Shown here in pieces: positions 1 to 11,985 of a stretch of 64,000 nucleotides of DNA. The first letter of the stretch is position 1. Every line of letters begins with the position of its first letter. Source of the DNA: Phytoseiulus persimilis (lineage: Eukaryota; Arthropoda; Arachnida; Mesostigmata; Phytoseiidae); NCBI GenBank assembly GCA_037576195.1, contig CM075103.1, positions 13,516,001 through 13,580,000 on the forward strand. Reading direction: 5' to 3'. Below the pieces are notes generated by a model that worked only from the letters and a program-made list of their open reading frames with translations, was not told the DNA's origin and searched no databases. Position numbers and translations under genes: made by a program.

Positions 1-1301
1 CGCTCTGCGTAATTGAGTTCAATTACGGATTTGAGGTGGTGCTTTTCATCTTGAATGCAGGGTCAACGCTGTCGAAGTAGCAGCTTCCATTTCATTGCTC
101 AGACAACGACCTGTCTAGCAAGTATCGCTATAGCTTCTTCTCGGCAGAGTGTGGGAACTGGATCGACGTCTCGTCGCACGAGGGAAGACGAATGTACATC
201 AGAAAAGCAGGTTTTGTATATCTCCGCACCGCGATAGTGGATATACGTCGTTTTTCGTGTGAAACTCGAGCATCGAACAACATGCAGCACGGATTCTGGC
301 GCTACCTTAACTTCTAACATGATTTAGCATTTGTTTCCTACCCTTACCGTTAAATCGCCATTCAAAACCGAAATGTTCATTTCCGCTCATCAAGAATTCC
401 CATGGGCAGATTCGGCGGAACTCCGATTGGAACTCGCAGAAATCTCCCGAGATCGTCGTCGCGGGTTGGAATGAATCGGAGGAAAAAGAGATTATGAGCC
501 ATCAATCAAAGGAGCTGTGTCAGTTTTCGCTCGGCGATCAGCACAGTGGGGCTCACGGTCTGGAATCAAGTTCTATGGGTGACATGATCGAAGCTGCGGA
601 TTTTTTTATCCAGCGAACAATTCGCGGCGTGATAGCGCGATCGTCCTGTGTCCAACCGACATCCCTGAGGGACTTCCCAGAGCCTTCACAGGAATTTTGT
701 CACCGCTGTCTTCAGGATTGTCGAAACGGAGGAACGAACTCTTCGATTCTGAAACGTGATTAGAGGCCGATCCTCTCCAGCTCCTCTTGGACAATCGTTC
801 TGTCTGACTTACGAGAGGTGTGCACTTCCTGCCCAAGCCGATTTCGATGATACATAGGGTGCGTCGGGGGCAACATAGAGGCGCATGGGACTTTCCCCCA
901 TACGGCTCTGGGGCCTCAAAAAATGAAGATGGAGTTCGTGGATCATCATGATCATCATCATCACATCCCTCGACCGCACTCTAAAGTTACATTCTCAGGC
1001 TTTTTCGGTCTCGAAACGGGTCAGAATTGCATTCGTCACGTCAGTAACGTCATTTGGGGGTACCGATTCGGTATTTATCTAGTTACAGGCTGGAAAACGG
1101 AACGGATGATATGAGGTGGAGCGAAATTAGCTTTATGGATGGATTCGGTGAGAGTTCCGGATCAAGCAGAACCTGGGTGGTAATGATAATCTTCGAAGAG
1201 ACATTTTACACAGAGGACCCGCTCACAATGACGCACTCGATGAACGGGAAAATTGAGAATTTGGAACTGGAACATGGTTGAGCGAACGAGAATAGTTTCT
1301 C
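1..1301. other. gene-free stretch
   Basis: I see no credible gene, repeat or RNA here. Open frames are short, lack recognisable motifs and overlap each other on both strands. Confidence 0.5.
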
Positions 1302-2719
1302 CTATAGACTTGAGAATGGTATTGCTGGCACCAGGAAGCCCGCTTCACGCCAGCCACAGAGCCACATCGGGTGCAAGGTATGGTGCTGAAACTGGTTGTA
1401 GATCAGAGAATGCAGTTTCAAAACGTCGTTTCGCCGATCCACGCGGTAGTCATAGTGAGCGCATCGTGCCGTCAATCGTTCGGCGAAGTGATTCCACTGC
1501 ATGAAGCAGTAGATTTCCAGGGGCTGGACCAGACCCGTTGCACCCTTGGGGAAGATCTGGTGCATGATTTCTTTGTGAGGAAGATCATGCAACTGGGAAT
1601 CTGTATGACCGCCTCAAGAATCCACGTAGAGCACGCATCCGGGGGAAGGTAGACGGCCTCGCTGAAGACGTGCTCACACCAGGTCCGAACGAGACCTTTG
1701 TTCAATTTCCCCGATTTCGAACACGTTATTTCGGGTAATTCGGCAACGACGCTGACACTAGCGGGCCTAAAGCCCCCCATCGGCTCCTAGATTCACGTAC
1801 AGCTTCCCAACCTGCTCACCGCTCATTTTTAAAACCGGCTGTAACGTGTAACCATGGGTGGAAGCGTTCACAGAATTCGCGGTGGCAATCGTGTGCCTTT
1901 CGCCGATGTGGGTCAAAGTCCTGTCGGTATGTACTATGCAAGCGAATGGTGACTGATCCGTATTGAGAACTTCTTTCGGATCGAAATGAGGCAAGACGTT
2001 ATCCTAATTGTCGAGAACCACCTCCATTTCGGATCTCTTCGAGGTTCTGTTTGTGTCGATAGGTCACGAACTTGGTGATTTTCCGCGAAGAAATGCGGAA
2101 GGTCTCTATGATTTTGTTGACCCGGCGAAGTGACGCGGTGAAAGTCGTCAGACTTGAGCTGTACTCTTACTCAAAGCCCACATTCGGATGTCCCTTCCGC
2201 GTCGAGTTTCGAGATTGTCTCTGTATTTTCTGAATGTCCCTAGACATTTCCCATTCGACACTCTCAGAAATCGGTGCTTGAGCGTGGAAAAGGCGTGCCG
2301 AGGATGGTCTTCGTTGTATTTGAGCACTTTGCGAACTTGATCGTACGAGAAAAATCCAACCCTTTCTCGTGCTCGTCGGAAACTGGTGTGAAATCTTCGT
2401 CGACAACGTCTGATTCGTACAATTGCTCGTTGCGCTCGATGGTCAATGCGTTCCCGTCGGTGCAAACCTGCATTGTCTCGAACAGAACATCCATGATACG
2501 TAATGCCACGGCATCGCTGCTCCTCGCAAACGAAAATGCGCTCAAGTCCATTGCAGCCAGCTTACCTTTCATGAGAAACAGCCGCCTGTTTGCGTAGAGA
2601 TTATCACGCTGTATCTCCCGAAATTCCGAGCAACGCTGACAGAATTCACGGGCACGAATCTCAGAGAACTGAGTGGTACGAGCAGAACCGAACCAAGCCG
2701 TCAATGAGTGTTCGTCCAC
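1302..2719 (-). pseudogene. decayed Tc5/pogo-type DDE transposase
   Basis: Reading right to left on the minus strand, fragments in different frames follow the order of a transposase with an N-terminal helix-turn-helix region and a DDE domain. The first fragment (2719-2264) ends in an acidic linker. It shifts frame into a stretch with FSYDQVRKVLKYNEDHP and RMWALSK, typical of the psq/CENP-B-like DNA-binding region. Next (1994-1767) comes NTDQS, the usual first catalytic Asp block, with TLTHIGERHT and STHGYTLQP. Last (1592-1302) comes IFPKGATGLVQPLE, the block normally read as PxGTTxxxQPLD. At least three frame breaks and stops separate the blocks, so it cannot encode an active enzyme. The family call rests on remembered motif order; the exact superfamily (Tc5 or pogo) is uncertain, and no terminal repeats were found. 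Confidence 0.75.
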
Positions 2720-3527
2720 GTGGAAGTCGGTGACATCAGCGGGAAGAACGAATGGAGTTGGCAGAGCGAGAATCGTCGCAACCGATGTAAGTCAAGACAA
2801 CCAGCAGGGCAACATAGCTTCCGCTTGTGAACTGAATGACGACTGGCTTTAAAGGGGAAATCGATATGCTTGAATTTTTATGTGTAGCCGTAATCTGAGA
2901 TGTCGGCTTCACATAGGTTCCCTGAGTATCAAAACTCTATTCACTGAATCCATCCAAGGAGCTACTTTGGATCCACGTCATATCCTCCGTTCCGATTTTC
3001 AGGCTAAGTTTACTGAATGGGTACTCTTTTCTTTCTAAATGACGTTTCCCGCCGTGACGCATACAGGAGGGGATGTATCGATTATCTTACTTCCGATTTC
3101 GACCCGTTTCGAGACCGAGAAAGCATGAGAAGGTAACTTTATAGCGGGGCTAAGGGATGTGATGATGATTTCACGAATTTCACCTTCATTTTTTGAGGCT
3201 TCAGGGCAGTATGGGGAAAAATCCCATGCATCTCGATGCTAGCCCCGGGGCACCCCACATACCTATCTATGTATCATCAAAACCGGCGTGAGACAGTTAG
3301 TGCACACCACTTGTTAGTTCGTGCTTCCGAGGTGAAAACAGGGGCTTGGAGTCTCGGTTCTGTTCGCCACACAAAATCGTGACTTTCCGACAATCAACCA
3401 ATCCAGTAAAACCAATCGGCCAATCAATCGTTTGAGCATGATGTTCGTGGACTCTCGATCGGATCTGAGAGGTGGTGGCTGACGGCCGAACATCTTCGCC
3501 GAAGTTTCGCGTCAAAAATCACTTTGT
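2720..3527. other. gene-free stretch before the array
   Basis: No gene recognised. Homology to the tandem units starts only near 3528, so this is taken as unique flank. Confidence 0.45.
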
Positions 3528-3696
3528 GGTCAGAGCGGAGTCTCCAACGGAGAGATATCCCACGTGGCGTCCCATCGCGCGACTCCGAAAATTGAGAACC
3601 CCCGAGAGTTCACCCTATCCATATTTCAGGCGGTCATTGGTCCCTCTCTCCCGGGGACCGCTCTCGACCCCGTCCTCTCGCGTTCGACCTCAAGTG

Positions 3697-3703
3697 TATA
3701 AAA
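3697..3703 (+). promoter_or_regulatory. TATA box of gene 1
   Basis: TATAAAA lies 162 bp upstream of the ATG. The A of the Inr-like CCCAG used by the other copies lies 42 bp downstream of the TATA T rather than 28, so the start site of this copy may differ. Confidence 0.6.
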
Positions 3704-3858
3704 CGGCGCCCATGGAAGCACTCATGGAAGAACGACCCAGATCGAGAAAAGCGCTGCAGCATCCTCTGAGAGACCCTCTTTGAACTCATCGAAACCATCT
3801 CGTTTTCCGTTCACGAGGTTCTTCTGTTGGTTTGTCGGGAGCAACGTGCCGAAGCAAT

Positions 3859-4524
3859 ATGCAGAAGCAACTGGTGATTCTGACCCTCTTCATCCTCGCG
3901 GGACTCTCCGAGGGAACCCTGGATATCCCGCTGATGGTAGGTGGCGACTACGCGGTACAGGCCGCGACGCGATTCATGATTTTCTTCGCCGCCGGAATCT
4001 CGTATCTCCTGACCGGCGTCCACAGTGGATACCGGCGGCAAACCCCGCACACGAAGCCGGAGTACGAGCAAATCGTCGAAATACTCGACGTGCCGGAGGA
4101 CGTGTATCAAAAACGCAAAGACCTGCAGCGTCTGCCCGAGATCTCGTCCGGTGGTGCTCCGTCGTCCGTCCCGCAGTTGCGGGGAAAACGGCTCCCGAAC
4201 AAATCAGACCGCAAGGGCGCCGCGGGCAAGAAGAGAGGAACGTCTTCGGAGACCCACGCGGTGGTCGCGGCGCCCAGCTTCCTGTCTCGGATGCTCGGCA
4301 TGTTCGTGAAGCTCAAGCCGAAGATTCCCTGCTCGGAACTGAAGACGACGTCGAAACTGTACAAAAGGAACTGTGTACAGAAGCCGAACCATGTCGACGC
4401 CATCAGCTTCATGTATCCGAACTACAGGGACTGGAAGCACACGGCGGACTCGGGGCCGGAGAAATCGAAGAGATCGCGCACCGCAGGTCTCTCTGGATCA
4501 CCGAGACGCGATCGAAACGAGTGA
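3859..4524 (+). CDS. array gene copy 1: secreted/membrane basic protein
   Basis: This is an intronless 221-codon gene for a protein I do not recognise. Residues 1-19 form a signal peptide (MQKQLVILTLFILAGLSEG). Residues 36-56 (AATRFMIFFAAGISYLLTGV) are a probable membrane helix. The rest is basic and low-complexity around 95-135, with a conserved C-terminal block holding two cysteines (C158, C172) and MYPNYRDWKH. The ATG start is supported by the signal peptide. Differences between copies fall largely on third positions of this frame (GAC/GAT, CGA/CGT, GTG/GTA, CAA/CAG), so this frame, not the long overlapping one, is the coding frame. The C-terminal version (GPEKSKRSRTAG) is shared with copy 3. 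The function is unknown. A secreted or surface protein made in quantity would fit tandem amplification, but that is inference. Confidence 0.75.
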   Translation: MQKQLVILTLFILAGLSEGTLDIPLMVGGDYAVQAATRFMIFFAAGISYLLTGVHSGYRRQTPHTKPEYEQIVEILDVPEDVYQKRKDLQRLPEISSGGAPSSVPQLRGKRLPNKSDRKGAAGKKRGTSSETHAVVAAPSFLSRMLGMFVKLKPKIPCSELKTTSKLYKRNCVQKPNHVDAISFMYPNYRDWKHTADSGPEKSKRSRTAGLSGSPRRDRNE

Positions 4525-4713
4525 CCGGAGAGTCCATCGAGTAAGTCTCACGCAAGGGAGGATCTCTCGAGATGGGATGAACTCGCGTTTACCTTTGCTG
4601 GTCACGAACTTCCCGGTGCTCGATGTTCGGTATTCGTAGTGTCCATGTTTGGAGATTTTCTTACATTGCATGGGATTCAATATCCGCTCCACTGACTTCT
4701 CTCATTTTTGAGC

Positions 4714-4719
4714 AATAAA
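4714..4719 (+). terminator. polyadenylation signal, gene 1
   Basis: AATAAA lies about 190 bp after the stop codon, at the same place as in copies 2-4. Confidence 0.6.
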
Positions 4720-7505
4720 TTGTTACGAGATTTCTCCTAAATGGTTGATTGCTTTCTCACATCGAACTTTCTCCCTATATGGGTTCACGCCTCTCGGCGT
4801 CTTAATGACAGCGCATAATACTGAAGTTATTCTTAGAGCCACGACTTGGGCGCAGATGCTCTAAAGCCGAGTGATGACTGGGCATGAAGGAGCCGAGCGC
4901 TAATCTGACGATACGGTGGATGTTTTCAATGAAGAAATAATGTGTCGTGATCTCTAGTGTGGCTCCAGATTTCCCAAGGCAATGATCGAGAAGGGAGAAT
5001 TATCATATCATGGAACTTACTGGCCTTTCGCTCGAAGCTTGCACGCTGACTTTTCTTCTGGGTAATCTGGGGTAATATGAGTTTCCTCTCCCGTGTCCTC
5101 ATTGTAGCTCGCAAATTCCGAGGAGTCCAATCAAGGAGGCGCCGACAATGGGACTACTCCTGGAAGAAAAATCGTCCCTCTGGGAATCCACATCGATGAG
5201 AGTCGAATTCTTCGTGTTCGCATGAATGGTCGGTACGCAAATCTTCCCGGTGAGGCTTACCGCCTCAATGGGGGCCCAGATACGGTCCGCGAGGAATGTA
5301 ACGAGAATCGAGGATCTAGGTGTTTGTTCTCGATCGCTTCAAACGCGATCGATCTGATCGGTATGAAACTTGCAGCATGTTGTGCAACAACTAATCTCTA
5401 CCCATCTCAATTCTTTCGCCGTTCTCCAACCGACCATCCACCCATGTCAGAATTGGCTCAAAGTTGTCTCCTTTCTTCGCGGATAACGGGGTATCCGGAA
5501 TCGGGACACAGTCCCATATTCGGGTATGGCGTACATGACTGAACGAATTGGACTCACGGCTGCTGCTCATGATCCAAAATTGAGTGAGCATGAGCAGTCA
5601 TCTCGTCAAACGTTCAGGATGCAGTTTGAAATGATGCGGTACTCCATTACAGGACAGAAGGATTGACGTGTTCGAAGGTCCTGTTCCCGTTTCGATGTAG
5701 CAGTAGAAACGTCAGTATCAATATTCGTGGCCTCATTGTCCTTCGCATCATGAAGACGACCTGACCTTCGTCCTTCACGACCTTCGAATCGCACAGAAGA
5801 TATCGACGCAGCGGAATCCCGCCAGAGTAAGAGAGCCACACGAGACCTGGTTGAGGTCAGCCAGACTCTGTTGCCATCATTGCATTCCGGGGAGCTCGGA
5901 TGTTCTCCCACTTTCGGATCGTCCTGAACGACATGTCCGGTGCGAGGAGCATACACATACTCCAGTTTTTTGGTACTGTTGGAAGTTGGATTCGAGCCAC
6001 TTGCTAGCGAGGCTTGTGAACAATAGCACACACGCACATTCAGCCGCGACGTGCACTCGTTCATCTCCCTACACTCGGCAGAGCGATCGCTCCCTCTCAA
6101 AATGGACTGTCAAGAGAGGGACAGGACCGGTGACGCTTGACCCCCGGCCTGCGTTCGTGAGCCCTCTTTCGGTGGTTGTGAAATGCGACCGGACCTCGTT
6201 GTTCATATCGGGTCCGTATCCGTCAATGTGGTGTTGTGAATGTTTTTTCTCGGACTTATTGTTTAATTTTGGAGCGATGACTGGAGGAATGAGTTTCGGG
6301 AGAGCTTGCGAAACTTGACTCGCAGCTCCTTGTAAGTTATCATCCAGCCCGCAGGAAGGGCTCATTGAGGTCGCTGTACCGACATCATAATTGGATGCTA
6401 TTTGACTCGAGCTCCTGTGTGGATTCCACGAGTCATCTTCCATCGATAGGCGCCTTCAGGGCAGAGATCTCTAACCCTTTTGAATTCTTGATTGAGGATA
6501 GCGTTGTGGGTCTGAGCGGAGACTGATCTGCACGGTTTCCATACGTTCTGAAGCGTCCAATTGACGGTATCGACTTTTGAGACAGAAAGCGTACATTCAC
6601 TGTAGCGAAACTTTTTAAGAGAGAAAACTCAATTCCTCCGATCGGACGGCTCCGAAAATCGCAAAGCCCATCTTGCTCGGGTCTGAAAACGGAACTTAGG
6701 CTGTAAGACACTCCTCCTAAATATTCGAACCGAGCTCCACGATGCGATACTTGATATCTTGCACCGGTTCGTACGTTGAGAGAAGTCCGGCGAGAACCTG
6801 TTCAAGTTCATGTGATCTGGTCCAAAGCCGAGATTTCGGCGCGGGTTCGACCAGATTGGCCGCAGGGTTCTCATTCAACGGCGGAATATCAGGCACGGGC
6901 GGCCGATATTCTCGAGCGCCTTCTCGAAACTGCGTTCTGAATGACGAACCCATAAGTTTAGGAAGAAAACAGGGGTCGGAATCTGGGTGTCTGCGAGATC
7001 CCGATATCGAGAGTTCTCGATCGTTCCAGTGAAACTCCTCGCGTGTGTACGCCGTTCATCGATTCTCGAGCTTTTTCGGATCGTAAAACTGACCAAATAC
7101 CGCATTTGTTTCGGAATCTCACAAAACGGAGAGGGAAGCGGACTTGGAAACTTTTGAGCTCCATTCCGATTAAGGGAAAACGCGACTCAGTTTACATCAT
7201 GGCTTAGTCAACAACTCGTAGTGGTAAACCCTCCCTGCTGCCGGGACCCTCCTCACCATCTCGTTTCATCTCTGGTTCACGGGCGTAACGTAGAATTTCG
7301 CTGTTTACAAGCTTTGCGGTCAGAGCGGAGTATCCAAGCGCCGCGACCTGCGACCCCGAAAGCCGAGTTCCTCTAATAAAGCTTCTTGTAGGTTGAACGG
7401 GCGGCAGAAGAAACTCTCTCTCTCTTCTCATCGCTGTATACGTATGTATTTTTCAGACGGCTGTTGATCCCTCAGCTCCGTCCTCTGTAATTCGAGCTCG
7501 ACTCC

Positions 7506-7541
7506 ATGGAAGGACGCGCATGAAAGCAGGACCCGGTTCGA
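7506..7541 (+). promoter_or_regulatory. decayed core promoter of copy 2
   Basis: The site corresponding to CATAAAAG in copies 3-5 reads CATGGAAG, and the Inr CCCAGTTC reads CCCGGTTC with the start-site A changed to G at 7535. The 28-bp spacing is preserved, so the promoter appears to have mutated in place. Confidence 0.6.
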
Positions 7542-7642
7542 CAGGAGCGCCGCAGCTTTCGGAGTGAATCCCGCTTCAAGCTCATCGAGACCATCTCGTT
7601 CTTTGTTCACGAGGTTCTTCTGTTCGTTTTTTCGGGAGCAAC

Positions 7643-8308
7643 GTGCCGAAGCAACTGGTGGTTCTAACCCTCTCCATCTTGGCGGGACTCTCCGAGGGAA
7701 CCCTGGATATCCCGCTGATGGTAGGTGGCGATTACGCGGTAGAGGCCGCGACACGTTTTATGATTTTCTTCGCCGCCGGGATCTCGTATCTCCTGACCGG
7801 CGTCCACAGTGGATACCGGCGGCAAACCCCGCACACGAAACCGGAGTACGAGCAAATCGTCGAAATACTCGATGTACCGGAGGACGTGTACCAGAAACGC
7901 AAAGAACTGCAGCGTCTACCCGAGATCCCGTCCGGTGGGGCTCCGTTGTCTGTCCCGCAGTTGCGGGGAAACCGGCGCCCGAACAAATCAGACCGCGAGG
8001 GCGCCGCGGGCAAGAAGAGAGGAACGTCTTCGGAGACCCCCGCGGTGGTCGCGGCGCCCAGCTTCCTGTCCCGGATGCTCGGCATGTTCGTGAAGCTCAA
8101 GCCGAAGATCCCCTGCTCGGAGCTGAAGTCGACGTCGAAACTGTACAAAAGGAACTGTGTACAGAAGCCGAACCATGTCGACGCCATCAGCTTCATGTAT
8201 CCGAACTACAGGGACTGGAAGCACACGGCGGACTCGGGGCCGAAGAAATCGAAGGGATTGCGCGCCGCCGGCCTTTCTGGATCACCGAGATGCAATCGAA
8301 ACGAGTGA
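7643..8308 (+). pseudogene. array gene copy 2, start codon deleted
   Basis: The reading frame is open for all 221 codons and keeps the membrane segment, both cysteines and the C-terminal block, but there is no ATG. Other copies read GAAGCAATATGCAGAAGCAACT; here only GAAGCAACT remains, a 13-bp deletion between two GAAGCA repeats that removes the initiator. By chance it brings a GTG into the aligned position (GTG CCG AAG CAA CTG). The next in-frame ATG lies inside the protein at codon 27, after the signal peptide. An upstream ATG at 7520 ends after 15 codons. With both TATA and Inr damaged, this is probably a silent copy, recently enough disabled that the body is still open. Confidence 0.7.
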
Positions 8309-8497
8309 CCAGAAAGCCCATCAAGAACACCTAGGGCAAGCCAGGATCTCTCGAGATGAGATGAACTCGCGTTTACCTTTGCTGGTCACGAACTTCCCGG
8401 TGCTCGATGTTCGGTATTCGTAGTGTCCATGTTTGGAGATTTTCTTACATTGCATGGGATTCAATATCCGCTCCACTGACTTCTCTCATTCTTAAGC

Positions 8498-8503
8498 AAT
8501 AAA
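8498..8503 (+). terminator. polyadenylation signal, copy 2
   Basis: AATAAA is in the conserved 3' flank, at the same place as in copies 1, 3 and 4. Confidence 0.55.
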
Positions 8504-8863
8504 TTGTTATGAGATTCCTCCTAAATGGTTGATTGCTTTCTCACATCGAAGTTTCTCCCTATATGGGTTCACGCCTCTCGGCGTCTTAATGACAGCGCAT
8601 AATACTGAAGTTATTCTCAGAGCCACGACTTGGGCACAGATGCTCTAAAGCCGAGTGATGGCTGGGCATGAAGGAACCGAGCGCTAATCTGTCGATACGG
8701 TGGATGTTTTCAATGAAGAAATAATGTGTCGTGATCTCTAGTGCAGCTCCAGATTTTTCAAGGCAATGGTCAGGAAGCGAAAATCTTCGAATCATGCAAT
8801 TACTTCAACAGTGTCCACTTCCACTTTATGCTTGCACGTTGACTCTTCTTGCGTGTGATCTGA

Positions 8864-10666
8864 GGAGCCGAACCGGAGCTCAGAGCGGAGATCAACGAAA
8901 CCTCCCGATACCACCGGGTGTGACTTTCTCAGCTGAAGTTTTCGGGCAAGCACACTCTGTGCGTCAGGAGCACTTGCAAGTCTCTGAAGAGTGGCGTCAG
9001 CAGCGCCGAGCAGAAATACATTGTCCGCTATCACCGAGAGAACGACTCGAGCTGCTCCTGATCCTCATCCGCTCTCCCCGCCTTTTGGTGCTCTCGTCGC
9101 TCTCGCCATCTCGTTCTTTCTAGTCCTGAGCGGGAGGGAGCTTCGCAAGCCTCGAAATTCACCCATTAACCCGTAACTCGATGCTTTCGAAAATCATCAA
9201 CACCTCGCGCGATGTGCGCGGCTTCAGTAACGAGCCCGCTCGAGACGGCTTTGTATTACCGTAAACTCTCGAACAGTAGGGCGGGCTCTATCAGACGGGC
9301 GATCTCTAACAGGCAGGCGGGTTTCAAACATCTGAAAAAATAATCGGGCATCTTCCAATAGACGGGCGATCTCTAACGGGCAAGCGGGCATCGACCATCT
9401 GAAGAAATAACTGGGCAATCGCTCATGAACGGGCTCGTCACAGTCAGGTAGGACGCGGATGAACGCTCCTCGAATATTAGGCAAGTTCTATTGGTCTGAT
9501 TGGCTGTCGGACACCGCGCGGAAGAATGGAGAGTCCCTCTCCGTGCGTGTTCCAAGTCTTGAGTGAAGCCAAACCGGAGTCGATACACGAGAACTAACCG
9601 TGTAACTAACACGCAATAATTATTTTATAGACGAGAAAAAAACGTGAAACAGCCTCTCTGGAGCGAATGCGCGCTAAAAATCCAAAATGATTCTGTGTGC
9701 TGTTCCCTCTCCGGCGACCGACCGACAGCTCCTCCAGCGATTGCCTGATTTAGAGAAATTCTCGCTAACTCCGATCATGCCAACTAGGAAGTCATATCCT
9801 GGCGTATTCGGCTCCCAGTATCTAATCATACGAATATTCCGCAGAAGATGAAAAGACCGATTCATACAAGATAGAGTAAAAGATAGACGCCCCCCTTCCA
9901 GAGACGGGCGATCTCTAACAAGCAGGCGGGCTTCAAACATCTGAGAAAATAATCGGACATCTTCCAATAGACGGGCAATCTCTAACAGACAGGCGGGTCT
10001 GGAACATTTGAAAAAATAAACGGGCCGCCCTAATGTTCGAGAGTTTACGGTAGTTCATTTTCCGACTCGAGCGTCGCAGCCTTCCTGGATCAGGGCCGCT
10101 CATTCTGGGACTTCAGACTCGGAGGCGGGCTATCATAAAGTGAGCCAGCAACTCCGAGTGCGGTAGGGAGAAATCGAGCTCGAGCGAAGGGAGAGACCAG
10201 AATTGATATTGTGTTCATCACCGAAATAAAACGAAATCCTTTTCAAACTGAGTCAAGGACACTCGCATACCCTGCTCTCTGCTCTTGTGTGGAAGCTCCA
10301 ACGGATTTTCACTCACCGTGTGGGCGATCGTGTGACCATAACCGATGCGGGGCAGAGTCTGCGTTCCTTCAACGAGACGACCCTGCCAGAGTCTCGGAAT
10401 CTTTCCGAGTCTATCCTCGAAAAGACTGAACATCGGCAAACAAGCTAACACATCGATAGCAAGTCGATTCTGAGTCGAGCCGTAGGCCCTCGGTCTCGTT
10501 CAGATGGGAGAATGGATTCGTCCACCTGATTTGATAGCTCCCTCGGCTTGATGGCGAACTCGCTGATGCTCTCGCGGAGACTGGAATTCGAGCGACCGAA
10601 ACACGCAGATGATCTGAATTCCCTCTCGCGTCAGCCGTCGGTCGACACCTCCTCCAAAGTGAAGGA
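8864..10666. other. 1.8-kb block present only in unit 2
   Basis: Units 3 and 4 read directly from CTGAGGA into ACGAGACAAACAGGGGG. In unit 2 these two points are separated by about 1.8 kb, including the MITE-like element at 9259-10050. No coding sequence is apparent. It is either an insertion into unit 2 or ancestral sequence lost from the template of units 3-4. Confidence 0.65.
9259..10050. mobile_element. 792-bp TA-flanked MITE-like element
   Basis: The ends are inverted repeats of about 26 bp with one mismatch, CCGTAAACTCTCGAACAG on the left and its reverse complement on the right, each flanked by TA. Just inside each end is a pair of 67-bp direct repeats beginning GACGGGCGATCTCTAAC (9294 and 9361; 9903 and 9970), all four in the same orientation. 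There is no transposase frame, so it is non-autonomous. The TA target and TIR suggest the Tc1/mariner group. Confidence 0.75.
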
Positions 10667-11958
10667 CGAGACAGACAGGGGGAACTAATCTGGCAGCGGC
10701 GAAATATGGGATCCAACCACTTCAGAATCGATGAACGAGTTCTCCCGTGTTTTCATTGTAGCTCAAGATTCCGGGGAACCCAATCGCGGAGATGCTGTCG
10801 ATGGGACTAGTGCAGGAGAAGAAACATAGTTCCTCTGTTAATCTACAGTAATGAGAACACATTTATTCGTGTGTGTTTGTTCGTGTGGTCGGTACACCGA
10901 TCTTTCCGATGAGGCCGACCACTTCAGGAGGGGCCTCTGCGAGAAATGTTAGAAAAATCGCGCATCTGTGTGTTTTTTCCCGATTGGCTTCCATGCAGCT
11001 GATCTGATTTGTACACAACAGTGGCACAGAACCTAACCGACTACAGCGTAGTCGTACGAACGCCCGAGTATTCTAGATACATGAGCTAGCCGGCCGTCTG
11101 ATGTCTCTCTGGTCATTCGGCTCTGTCAAGTTCTGTGTCTGTATCCTCCAACCTTCCTGGTATGATCAGGACGTCCCCCTCGAAAGGTTTTCAGGAAACC
11201 ATTCTGGAGATTCTATTAAAAAAAAATCCTCCGGAACTCTCTCCGAACCTTTCCCGGAGTATTAGTGGCCAGCGATGCCCTGATCGAACGAAAAACGATT
11301 CTCGGATGCTGGCGTGGTTTCGCGAATTCCTCTTCATGCTGCTGCGGACTGGCGATCGCAGTTTCAATGGTGTACATCCATCCATCCCAGAGTGTACTCG
11401 AAGCTATTCCCTCAGAACTAGGGGACATCCAGAATTGGGACACAGTTCCATATTCGGGTCTGAGGATGACCCCGAGCATGGCTGAACAAATTGCACTCAC
11501 GGCTGCTGTACAAACTTGAGTGAGCATGAGCAGTCATCTCGTCAAACGTTCAGGATGCAATTTGAAATGATGCAGTAGTCATCACAGGACAGAAAGATCG
11601 ACGTGTTTGAAGGCCCTGTTCCCATTCCGATGTAGCAGTGGATACGTCAGATTCAATATCCGTGGCCACCTTGTCCCTTGCATCATGAAAACGACCTGAC
11701 CTTCGTCCTTCACGTCCTCCGAATCGCACAGAAGATATCGTCGCAGCGGAGCCCCGCCAGAGTGAGAGAGCCACACGAGACCTGGTTGAGGTCAGCCAGA
11801 CTCTGTTGCCATCCCGCTCTCGGAGCGTCCTGATCCGTCCTGAACGACATGCCCGGTGCGGGGACCATACACATACTCCAGTTTTTGGGGACTGTTGGAA
11901 GTTGGATCCGAGCCACTTGCTAGCGAGGCTTGTGAACAATCGCACACCCGCACATTCA

Positions 11959-11985
11959 GTGGCGTACCCAGGGGGGGGGGGGGCA
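11959..11985. mobile_element. 27-bp G-rich mini-insertion with ATTCA duplication
   Basis: Relative to the spacers at 6040 and 18130, this copy carries GTGGCGTACCCA followed by 13 G and CA, flanked on both sides by ATTCA. This looks like the residue of a transposon almost wholly deleted, or a very short terminal fragment. Confidence 0.6.

Larger units (their letters stand above)
3528..7317 (+). repeat. tandem unit 1 (gene 1 + spacer, type A)
   Basis: The first unit of the array runs from the shared promoter-upstream motif GGTCAGAGCGGAG to its next occurrence. It holds gene 1 and about 2.8 kb of spacer with no gene of its own that I can defend. The spacer matches spacer 3 (around 17.9 kb) in a diagnostic block near 5872 (CATTCCGGGGAGCTCGG), whereas spacers 2 and 4 carry a different version. 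This unit is clearly more diverged from the others than units 2-4 are from each other, including its promoter. Confidence 0.8.

Noticed and set aside
3780..4544. Long overlapping +frame (about 230-256 codons) across the array gene, open in copies 1, 2, 3 and 5
   Set aside because: It has no ATG at a sensible place and is Arg/Gly-rich. Differences between copies fall on the third positions of the signal-peptide frame, so this is a GC-driven shadow.
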